6,124 bases of DNA from an uncultured bacterium (GTDB taxonomy: Bacteria; Planctomycetota; Phycisphaerae; Phycisphaerales; SM1A02), in assembly GCA_903918555.1 (NCBI GenBank), contig CAIXEV010000493.1, forward strand, positions 1-6,124, read 5' to 3'. A model generated the notes under the pieces. That model saw only the letters and a program-made list of their open reading frames with translations, was not told the origin of the DNA and did no database searches. The position numbers and the translations under genes were made by a program. Shown one piece after another: positions 1-6,040 of the stretch (within the stretch, counting starts at the first letter, position 1; each line of letters opens with the position of its first letter).

Positions 1-1050
<1,050 letters not shown>

Positions 1051-1052
1051 CG

Positions 1053-1069
1053 CCGGCATCAGAGGCCGG
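1053..1069. terminator. Short hairpin just after carB stop, possible terminator
   Basis: CCGGC (1053-1057) and GCCGG (1065-1069) can pair around a 7-base loop three bases after the carB stop codon. A second small inverted repeat, GGCGT/ACGCC, overlaps the stop itself (1042-1054). There is no T-tract on either strand, so this is not a classical intrinsic terminator. It may assist transcription arrest between the two convergent genes together with the repeat hairpins at 1076-1162. Confidence 0.3.
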
Positions 1070-1075
1070 AATCCG

Positions 1076-1162
1076 TTCGCGCGCGGCTTTCAGCGCGCCT
1101 TCGCGCGCGGCGTCTGTCAGCGCGCCTTCTTGCGCGGCCTTCAGCGCGCCTTCGCGCGCGGC
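1076..1162. repeat. Tandem repeat of about 24 bp with hairpins, overlapping the GH57 stop codon
   Basis: The core CAGCGCGCCTTCGCGC occurs at 1091 and 1142, and a variant (TT in place of a GC) starts at 1118. A half copy, TTCGCGCGCGGC, starts at 1076. The first and last full copies are identical over 23 bp (1089-1111 and 1140-1162). Spacings are 27 and 24 bp, both multiples of three. Read on the minus strand in the GH57 frame, each unit spells Pro-Arg-(Ala/Lys)-Lys-Ala-Arg-TGA, so the array repeats the end of the GH57 gene including its stop. The two perfect copies also form GCGCGC-CTTC-GCGCGC stem-loops. These sit between convergent genes and could help end transcription in both directions. 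Confidence 0.8.
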
Positions 1163-2376
1163 GGCGCGCCCACGCCCGCACGCGACTTGAGGTGGTCGAT
1201 CACATTCATGAAGTTGATGTACGCGTCGTACGGCGAGTCGTACGGCGAGAAGTACTTGTGGACATCGCCGTCCGACCAGTACTTCGTGCACATGTAGTAG
1301 AGGTGATCGCTCGTGGTCAGCTTGCGCCAGTCCTCGAGGATGTACGGGTCGCCCGCCTTGTGGCGCTCCTTCACGGGGCCCTCGAGGTCGTAGAGGTCCT
1401 TCGCGGCGCCGTCCTGGATCGGGTTTCCGAGCCACGCGGAGAGATCGCGCTCGCTGTCGGCCCACGAGATCCACTGCGGCACGTCGTACTCGCCGACCGG
1501 CTCGTAGCAGTCGAGGATCTGCGACGGCGTGAGGAAGTCGTTGTGCCCGCTGTTGTGGTCGTAGATCGCGCCCGGCAGCGCGTCGAGGAACTCGAAGATC
1601 CCCGTGTCGGCCCACTGGTGCTCGCCGAAGGTCTCGTAGTCCATGAACAGGTTGCAGCAGAAGCCGTCGCCGTTGATCTGGTTGACCCAGCCCGCGAACT
1701 TCTCGGCGGAAAGCGGCCATTCCTTCCAGCCCCGGTTCGAGAAGCGGAAGGCGATGTCGTCGCTCAGGCGGTAGTTCTTGAGGAGCAGCTTGATCGGACG
1801 GTCGGCGAGGTCGCCTTCGCCCGGCGGCGCGTAGACATAGTTCGGCGAGCGGAAGCCGAGCAGGCGGTCGACGCCCTCGCAGATGATCGCGCGGTGCTGG
1901 CCGCGCTTCGCCATGTGCGCGGCGAGCTCGTTCGAGTAGATGAGCTCGGTGTTGCGGAAGATCTTCGGCGTCACGCCGAAGACCTCCTGCATGCGCTTCT
2001 GGTGGAGGTCGACCTGCGCGTCGAACTCCGCGCGGGAGAAGAGGAACGAGAGCGAGTGGTGGCTCGTCTCGCCGACGAGTTCGCACGCGCCCGTGTCGAC
2101 GAGGCGCTTGAGCGTGTCGACGACATCGGGCGCCCACAGCTCGAGCTGCGAGAGCGCCGTGCCCGTGATCGAGTACGAGCAGCGGAAGCGCTTGTCATGC
2201 CGCTTCACGAGGTCGAGCATCATCGCCGTCGCGGGTCGATAGCACTTGTCCGCGACCTTGCGCATGATCTTCTCGTTCGCCTCGTTGTCGAAGTAGAACG
2301 GATCGGTCGAGAAGACCGAGTAGCGCCGCAACCGGTAGGGCTGGTGGAACTCGAAGTAGAAGCAGACGCTTGCCAT
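1141..2376 (-). CDS. Glycoside hydrolase family 57 protein (alpha-amylase/4-alpha-glucanotransferase type)
   Basis: This 411-residue predicted cytoplasmic enzyme should cleave or transfer alpha-glucans with retention of configuration; the exact substrate cannot be read from the sequence. The GH57 landmarks appear in order. HQP is at 11-13 near the N-terminus. A GETSHHS motif lies at about 102-108. RNTELIYSN places the likely nucleophile Glu at 144. FMDYETFGEHQW places the likely acid/base Asp at 246. A TTSDHLYYM motif lies at about 354-362. All key residues are present and I see no signal peptide. The ATG at 2376 gives MASVCFYFEFHQPYRLRRYS, the usual start for this subgroup; no clear Shine-Dalgarno sequence precedes it. 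The gene begins 23 bp after the epimerase stop, so it is probably the last gene of the operon. The short basic tail PRAKAR is encoded by the first unit of the repeat at 1076-1162. Confidence 0.93.
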   Translation of the reverse strand: MASVCFYFEFHQPYRLRRYSVFSTDPFYFDNEANEKIMRKVADKCYRPATAMMLDLVKRHDKRFRCSYSITGTALSQLELWAPDVVDTLKRLVDTGACELVGETSHHSLSFLFSRAEFDAQVDLHQKRMQEVFGVTPKIFRNTELIYSNELAAHMAKRGQHRAIICEGVDRLLGFRSPNYVYAPPGEGDLADRPIKLLLKNYRLSDDIAFRFSNRGWKEWPLSAEKFAGWVNQINGDGFCCNLFMDYETFGEHQWADTGIFEFLDALPGAIYDHNSGHNDFLTPSQILDCYEPVGEYDVPQWISWADSERDLSAWLGNPIQDGAAKDLYDLEGPVKERHKAGDPYILEDWRKLTTSDHLYYMCTKYWSDGDVHKYFSPYDSPYDAYINFMNVIDHLKSRAGVGAPPRAKAR

Positions 2377-2399
2377 GCGGGCAGCGTAGCCGACAATCG

Positions 2400-3422
2400 T
2401 CAGGTTCCGTAGTACCTGCGGTACCACTCGATGAATCGAGCGACGCCCGTCTCGACCGTGGTCGTGGGCCGGTACCCCGTGTCGCGCTCGAGCGCATCGA
2501 CATCGGCCATGGTGTCGGGCACATCGCCCGGCTGCAGCGGCTTGAGGATCATCTCGGCCTTGCGCCCAACCGCGCGCTCGATGGCGCCGATGTAGTCGAG
2601 GAGCTCGACCGGGCGGGAATTGCCGATGTTGTAGACCCGCCACGGCGCGCTCGAGGTGCCGGGGTCGGGGTGCGCGGCGTCGAACGCGGGGTTCGGTTGC
2701 GCGGGGCGGTCGAGCGTGCGCACGATGCCTTCGACGATGTCGTCGACATAGGTGAAGTCGCGGCGGTGACGGCCGTGGTTGAAGACCTCGATCGGCTTCC
2801 CCTCGAGGATGTTCTTCGTGAAGAGGAAGAGCGCCATGTCGGGGCGGCCCCACGGTCCGTAGACCGTGAAGAAGCGCAGGCCCGTCGTCGGCAGCGCGAA
2901 GAGGTTCGAGTAGGTGTGCGCGAAGAGCTCGTTCGCCTTCTTGCTCGCCGCGTAGAGCGAGAGCGGGTGGTCGACCGAATCGTTCACCGAGAAGGGGAGC
3001 TTCGTGTTGCCGCCGTAGACCGAGCTCGAGCTTGCGTAGACGAGGTGGCGGCAGCCGCCGTGCTTCTCGTGCACCGCGCGGCAGCCCTCGAGGATGTTCT
3101 GGAAGCCGACGATGTTCGAGTGGACATACGCGTGCGGGTTCGTGATCGAGTAGCGCACGCCCGCCTGCGCGGCGAGGTGCACGACGCGGTCGAACCTGTG
3201 CTGCGCGAACAGCGACTCCATCCCAGAGCGGTCGGCGACATCCATCTTGACAAATGAGAAGCCGCGCTTCGGCGTGAGCCGCGCAAGCCGCGCCTCCTTC
3301 AGCGTCGGGTCGTAGTAGTCGTTGAGATCGTCAAGACCCACGACCTCTTCGCCGCGATCGAGAAGGACATGCGAGACATGCGAGCCGATGAAGCCCGCGG
3401 CACCGGTGACAAGAACCGCCAT
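2400..3422 (-). CDS. NAD-dependent epimerase, UDP-glucuronate 4-epimerase-like (extended SDR family)
   Basis: Predicted to interconvert UDP-glucuronate and UDP-galacturonate in the cytoplasm, supplying sugar for a surface polysaccharide. The protein has 340 residues, the usual length. The NAD-binding GAAGFIG is at 7-13, followed by LDDLNDYYDPTLKEARLARL (30-49), which is characteristic of the LspL/CapI/WbpP-like UDP-GlcA 4-epimerase branch. Further motifs are HLAAQAGVRYS (82-92), YASSSSVYG (129-137), the catalytic YAASK with Tyr157 and Lys161, and the FFTVYGPWGRPDMA segment (184-197). RDFTYVDDIVEGI (221-233) and YNIGNSRPVELLDYI (264-278) complete the fold. A short loop rich in Pro, Ala and Asp at about 240-260 is specific to this copy. 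The ATG at 3422 is nine bases after the aminotransferase stop. UDP-Glc or UDP-GlcNAc 4-epimerase activity is the main alternative. Confidence 0.92.
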   Translation of the reverse strand: MAVLVTGAAGFIGSHVSHVLLDRGEEVVGLDDLNDYYDPTLKEARLARLTPKRGFSFVKMDVADRSGMESLFAQHRFDRVVHLAAQAGVRYSITNPHAYVHSNIVGFQNILEGCRAVHEKHGGCRHLVYASSSSVYGGNTKLPFSVNDSVDHPLSLYAASKKANELFAHTYSNLFALPTTGLRFFTVYGPWGRPDMALFLFTKNILEGKPIEVFNHGRHRRDFTYVDDIVEGIVRTLDRPAQPNPAFDAAHPDPGTSSAPWRVYNIGNSRPVELLDYIGAIERAVGRKAEMILKPLQPGDVPDTMADVDALERDTGYRPTTTVETGVARFIEWYRRYYGT

Positions 3423-3431
3423 GGGCGGAGT

Positions 3432-4649
3432 TTACACGGTGCGCGCGGCGGAGGCGTTCGCGGCGGGCGTGTTCGGCCGCGCACGCGCGAGTTCGCGCTC
3501 GCAGGCCTCGATCACGCGCGCGACATCGGCGTCGCTCATCGACGAGCCGGACGGCAGGCAAAGCCCGTCGCGGAAGAGCCGTTCGCACACGGGCGCGCGG
3601 CTCTCGTCGTGCGCGAACATGCGGCAGCCCGAGAACAACGGCTGCTGGTGCATCGGCTTCCAGGTCGGGCGCGCCTCGATCTTCTGCGCGGCGAGCGTCG
3701 TGAGCAGCGCGTCGCGGCTCGTGCCGGCGCGGGTCGGATCGATGGTGAGCGCGGTGAGCCAGTGCGTCGAGCGGCTCCACGCGGGTTCGGGCATGAACTC
3801 GACGCCGTCGTAGCCGCCGAGCGCGCGCTGGTACTGCGCGAAGATCTCGCGGCGACGCGCGACGCGTTCGTCGAGCACGAGCAGCTGCCCGCGTCCGACG
3901 CCTGCGCAGATGTTCGACATGCGGTAGTTGAAGCCGGCGACCGAGTGCTCGTAGTGCGGCGCGGGGTCGCGCGCCTGCGTGGCGAGGAAGCGCGCGCGCT
4001 CGGCGACGCGCGCGTCGCCTGCGGCCAGCATGCCGCCGCCCGAGGTCGTGATGATCGTGTTGCCGTTGTAGCTGAACGCAGCGACCGCGCCGAAGGTGCC
4101 GCATGGGCGGCCGTGCACGGTGGCGCCGAGCGCTTCGGCCGCGTCCTCGAGGACGGGCACGCCCCATTCCTCGCAGATCGGCGTGATCGCGCCGTAGTCG
4201 CAGCCTTGGCCGTAGAGGTCGACGGTGACGATGGCGCGCGGGCGCTTGCCTTCGGCTGCGAGCGCGTGCAGCGCGCGGCGCAGCGCGGCGGGCGACATGT
4301 TCCAGCTTGCGTCGTCGCTGTCGATGAAGACGGGCTCTGCGCCGAGCTGGCGGATCGGGTTCGCCGTCGCGACGAAGGTGAAGCTCGAGCAGAGGACGAG
4401 GTCGCCCGGCTGCACGCCGAGGGCGATCAGCCCGAGGTGGATCGCGGCGGTGCCCGACGAGGTCGCGCAGCAGTGCATCTCCGCGCCGTCCGAGGAGAGG
4501 CGCGCGGCCATCTCGCGCTCGAACGCGTCGACATTCGGCCCAAGCGGCGCGATCCAGTTGGTGCGGAAGGCCTCCTCGACGAAGTGCCGCTCCGCGCCCG
4601 ACAGGTGCGGCGGCGAGAGGAGGATCTGCTTCGGTTCGTCGGTCGGCAT
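3432..4649 (-). CDS. DegT/DnrJ/EryC1/StrS-family aminotransferase (EpsN/PglE-like) lacking the PLP lysine
   Basis: Relatives such as EpsN and PglE use PLP to aminate a UDP-4-keto-6-deoxy sugar for surface polysaccharides or protein glycans. From the ATG at 4649 the protein has 405 residues. LLSPPHLSGAERHF (10-23) and NWIAPLGPN (31-39) are hallmarks of the EpsN/PglE group. They are followed by SSGTAAIHLG (64-73), DLYGQGCDYG (144-153), VLEDAAEALGA (166-176) with the PLP-ring Asp169, HYEHSVAGFNYRMSN (232-246), RPTWKPMHQQPLF (327-339) and CLPSGSSMS (364-372). In FSYNGNTIITTSGGGM the lysine that normally forms the internal aldimine (FSxNGNKIITTSGGG) is Thr198, codon ACG at 4058-4056. Everything around it is conserved, so the enzyme may be inactive, altered in function, or affected by a one-base sequence error. 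A GTG 63 bases upstream (4712) is also in frame, but family members start near the chosen ATG. It is probably the first gene of the operon. Confidence 0.92.
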   Translation of the reverse strand: MPTDEPKQILLSPPHLSGAERHFVEEAFRTNWIAPLGPNVDAFEREMAARLSSDGAEMHCCATSSGTAAIHLGLIALGVQPGDLVLCSSFTFVATANPIRQLGAEPVFIDSDDASWNMSPAALRRALHALAAEGKRPRAIVTVDLYGQGCDYGAITPICEEWGVPVLEDAAEALGATVHGRPCGTFGAVAAFSYNGNTIITTSGGGMLAAGDARVAERARFLATQARDPAPHYEHSVAGFNYRMSNICAGVGRGQLLVLDERVARRREIFAQYQRALGGYDGVEFMPEPAWSRSTHWLTALTIDPTRAGTSRDALLTTLAAQKIEARPTWKPMHQQPLFSGCRMFAHDESRAPVCERLFRDGLCLPSGSSMSDADVARVIEACERELARARPNTPAANASAARTV

Positions 4650-4825
4650 GGCGTCGGGTGAAGAGGTCACGGAGTGGCTATCGGCGGTTCGCGGCGGTCG
4701 GGCGATGCCCACCTCGGAGAAGCCGCGGCGACGGCGGGTCTATCGGCAATTCCCGCGCGATTTCAGGAGGCGGGGTGGCGATCGGCGGGAGGATCCGAGG
4801 GAGGATCCGAGGGAGGATCCGAGGG
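4650..4825. promoter_or_regulatory. Divergent intergenic region between the minus-strand operon and the DUF433 gene
   Basis: This stretch of about 176 bp separates two divergently transcribed units, so promoters for both should lie in or near it. I see no convincing -35/-10 pair for the minus-strand operon. For the plus strand, TACAGT at 4835-4840 resembles a -10 element; it lies seven bases before an in-frame GTG (4847) and could drive a leaderless message, but no matching -35 is visible. CTATCGGC occurs twice (4678-4685 and 4740-4747). Two purine-rich GGAGG stretches (from 4766 and within the 12-bp repeats) precede the DUF433 ATG. No further gene is supported here. Confidence 0.4.
4787..4822. 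repeat. Three perfect tandem copies of a 12-bp unit carrying GGAGG
   Basis: The unit GGGAGGATCCGA occurs three times without change (4787-4798, 4799-4810, 4811-4822). A degenerate fourth copy, GGGATGTCCCGA, follows at 4823-4834 and contains the ATG start of the DUF433 gene. Each unit carries a GGAGG Shine-Dalgarno-like core and a GGATCC palindrome. The last unit places GGAGG nine bases before the ATG. The nine-base core GAGGATCCG recurs once more at 5132-5140, on the other side of the DUF433 gene. Confidence 0.9.
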
Positions 4826-5077
4826 ATGTCCCGATACAGTCGTGCCGTGAGCCCCTCCCTCCTCGACCGAATCACCATCGAGCCCGGCAAGTGCGGGGGG
4901 CGTCCGTGCATCCGCGGAAGCCGCATGCGCGTGTCCGACCTTCTCGAGCTTCTCGCGAACGGTGCAACGATCGAGGAGATCGTCGGGGACTATCCGTCGC
5001 TGGAGCGGGATGACGTCCTCGCCGCGATCACCTACGCCGCCGTCCAGACGAGCCACGCTGTCGTCCGGGGGGCATGA
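4826..5077 (+). CDS. DUF433-family small antitoxin-like protein
   Basis: DUF433 (PF04255) proteins are small helix-turn-helix-like proteins, often encoded just upstream of a DUF5615 PIN-like toxin and regarded as its antitoxin. From ATG 4826 this one has 83 residues. LLDRITIEPGKCGGRPCIRG (about 12-31) is the characteristic N-terminal motif. It is followed by MRVSDLLELLANGATIEEIV and the DYPSLERDDVLAAITYAA helix, so the domain is complete. The ATG is chosen because GGAGG of the third 12-bp repeat lies nine bases upstream. The in-frame GTG at 4847 would give a 76-residue protein closer to typical family starts and could be leaderless. The stop overlaps the next ATG as ATGA (5074-5077), the usual coupling in these operons. 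Binding of its own promoter is likely by analogy but not shown here. Confidence 0.82.
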   Translation: MSRYSRAVSPSLLDRITIEPGKCGGRPCIRGSRMRVSDLLELLANGATIEEIVGDYPSLERDDVLAAITYAAVQTSHAVVRGA

Positions 5078-5115
5078 GGTTCGTGGTCGACGACCAGTCG
5101 CCGCGCCGGGCCTTC
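5074..5115 (+). pseudogene. Remnant of a DUF5615 (PIN-like) toxin gene, N-terminal codons only
   Basis: The ATG overlapping the DUF433 stop opens a frame reading MRFVVDDQSPRRAF, which resembles the usual DUF5615 start (MRFLVDxQLPxxLA, with the first acidic residue of the PIN-like active site at Asp6). After about 13-14 codons the similarity stops. The frame stays open by chance into the AbiEi gene but shows no DUF5615 features and no further acidic active-site motifs. The most likely reading is a toxin gene cut off by deletion or replacement near 5110-5120, leaving the antitoxin orphaned. The end coordinate is approximate. The match rests on a dozen residues, so a chance likeness cannot be excluded. 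Confidence 0.45.
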
Positions 5116-5138
5116 AGGGGCCGTCCTTGGAGAGGATC

Positions 5139-5151
5139 CGCGGTGTCCGCG
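5139..5151 (+). terminator. Small GC hairpin, possible terminator of the DUF433 transcript
   Basis: CGCGG (5139-5143) and CCGCG (5147-5151) can pair around TGT, and the sequence continues TGTTTGG. The following run is only weakly T-rich and the stem is short, so termination is tentative. It overlaps the junction where the DUF5615-like similarity has ended. Confidence 0.25.
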
Positions 5152-5210
5152 TGTTTGGAATATGTAGCGATAGTCGTATCTAGAGCGAACATTCGCAAGA
5201 ATTCCAAACA
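5152..5210. repeat. 10-bp perfect inverted repeat in the AbiEi leader (possible operator)
   Basis: TGTTTGGAAT (5152-5161) is matched by its exact reverse complement ATTCCAAACA (5201-5210), with 39 bp between. Inside lies a second palindrome, GCGAACATTCGC (5185-5196). This segment is clearly richer in A+T than its surroundings. AbiEi antitoxins of studied AbiE systems bind inverted repeats in their own promoter and repress it, so these arms are good operator candidates, though binding here is inferred. Confidence 0.6.
5155..5182 (+). promoter_or_regulatory. Candidate promoter for the AbiEi-AbiEii operon
   Basis: TTGGAA (5155-5160) and TATCTA (5177-5182), separated by 16 bp, form a plausible sigma-70-like -35/-10 pair in the only AT-richer part of the region. 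The -35 box lies in the left arm of the 10-bp inverted repeat and the right arm lies downstream of the expected transcription start, so a protein bound to the arms would block this promoter. An alternative -35-like TTGAAA at 5227 has no good -10. Confidence 0.4.
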
Positions 5211-5232
5211 TCTCGCACGCGAGCGTTTGAAA

Positions 5233-5252
5233 AGTGCGATAGAGTTCGCACT
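5233..5252 (+). promoter_or_regulatory. 7-bp stem-loop immediately before the AbiEi start codon
   Basis: AGTGCGA (5233-5239) pairs exactly with TCGCACT (5246-5252) around a six-base loop, TAGAGT. The ATG follows two bases later. No Shine-Dalgarno sequence is visible between hairpin and start. The element could be a DNA operator for autoregulation, or an RNA hairpin that limits ribosome access to the antitoxin start. Confidence 0.55.
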
Positions 5253-5254
5253 CC

Positions 5255-6010
5255 ATGGCAGTATCACCGCAAAGTCCAATCAAGCGCCTGCTGCACGGGT
5301 TGCCGCGCGGCACGCCGATCGACATGGACGAGCTCGCGAAGCGCGGCGCAGACGCGAAGCTCGCGTCGTTCTACGCGCGGAGCGGCTGGCTCGTCCGGCT
5401 CGGTCACGGCGTCTACGCGCTGCCGGGCGACGAGATCACGCCGCTTGCGGCGGCACGGCTGCTGCAGGCGCGGGTCGCGGGGCTGCATGTCGGCGGCAAG
5501 AGCGCGCTCGCGCTGCGCGGCGTCCGTCACAACCTCTCGGCGCGCGAGACGCTTGTCCTCTGGGCCGACGGGCGGTTCGCGCTGCCGAAGTGGTTCAGCG
5601 ACCGCTATCCCTCGCGCGCGGTCTTCGCGCCGCTCTTCGAGAAGCTCGACGCCGCGCTCGCGCGCGCGACCATCTCGACGCCGCCTGGCGTGCTCGAGGG
5701 CGTCCGCGTCTCGTCGCCCGAGCGGGCTGCACTCGAGATGCTGCACGAGGTCGGCGTGCATGAGACGCTCGAGGAGGCGCGCGATGTCTTCGAGGGTCTC
5801 CGCAACCTGCGCACCGAGGTCGTCGGCAAGCTGCTCTCGCGGTGCGGCAGCGTGAAGGCCGTGCGTCTCTTCCTACGATGGTCGCGCGAGACGGGCGTGG
5901 TCGATGTCGACGCCTTGCGCGCGCGCTTCGACCTTCGCGTGGGAAGTTCCTCGCGGTGGGTGAGCCGCATGGCCGACGGCCGGCTGCTGCAGCTGAAGCC
6001 GTACGGGTGA
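5255..6010 (+). CDS. AbiEi-type antitoxin / transcriptional regulator of a type IV toxin-antitoxin system
   Basis: AbiEi proteins repress their own operon and counteract the AbiEii nucleotidyltransferase toxin without binding it directly (type IV). This 251-residue protein starts MAVSPQSPIKRLLHGLPRGT, typical of the subgroup. The N-terminal winged-helix region follows, with LAKRGADAKLASFYARSGWL (27-46) and RLGHGVYALPGD (48-59). The core contains LHVGGKSALALRG (77-89) and the conserved VSSPERAALEMLHEV (152-166). GLRNLR (181-186) and VKAVRLFLRWS (200-210) belong to the C-terminal antitoxin domain. Length and motif order match the family and I see no damage. There is no Shine-Dalgarno sequence, and a stem-loop abuts the ATG. 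The stop is 30 bp before the toxin start, consistent with one operon. A solo AbiEi regulator is excluded by the downstream partner. Confidence 0.92.
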   Translation: MAVSPQSPIKRLLHGLPRGTPIDMDELAKRGADAKLASFYARSGWLVRLGHGVYALPGDEITPLAAARLLQARVAGLHVGGKSALALRGVRHNLSARETLVLWADGRFALPKWFSDRYPSRAVFAPLFEKLDAALARATISTPPGVLEGVRVSSPERAALEMLHEVGVHETLEEARDVFEGLRNLRTEVVGKLLSRCGSVKAVRLFLRWSRETGVVDVDALRARFDLRVGSSSRWVSRMADGRLLQLKPYG

Positions 6011-6030
6011 CGGGCGCGAGTTGATCGGGG

Positions 6031-6035
6031 AAGGA
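6031..6035 (+). promoter_or_regulatory. Ribosome binding site of the AbiEii gene
   Basis: AAGGA lies five bases before the ATG at 6041 and fixes that start. It is one of the few clear Shine-Dalgarno sequences in the window: the three minus-strand genes and AbiEi show none. Confidence 0.6.
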
Positions 6036-6040
6036 ACCAC

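Noticed and set aside
1192..2412. 406-codon + frame antisense to GH57
   Set aside because: It mirrors the GH57 coding strand; composition is Val/Glu/Arg/Ala-rich without family motifs, while GH57 itself is unambiguous.
2377..2853. N-terminal extension of GH57 upstream of 2376 into the epimerase gene
   Set aside because: The added residues are the epimerase region in another frame, while the ATG at 2376 gives the standard family N-terminus.
3369..4661. 430-codon + frame antisense to the aminotransferase, and a similar frame at 2370-3257
   Set aside because: Both are antisense shadows in GC-rich DNA; the minus-strand proteins carry clear conserved motifs.
4787..4822. CRISPR array or cloning artefact (three GGATCC sites)
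   Set aside because: The units are 12 bp and contiguous with no spacers, and both flanks fit the natural sequence and the DUF433 reading frame.
4658..4825. N-terminal extension of the DUF433 protein with repeated IRGR
   Set aside because: It is just the 12-bp repeat translated; the segment is low-complexity, and an RBS sits directly before the ATG at 4826.
5152..5210. Terminal inverted repeats of a tiny mobile element
   Set aside because: Only 39 bp lie between the arms and no target duplication is visible; an operator fits better.
5074..5763. 229-codon frame from the DUF433 overlap into AbiEi
   Set aside because: After the first 13 codons it resembles nothing; most of it is the AbiEi gene in the wrong frame.
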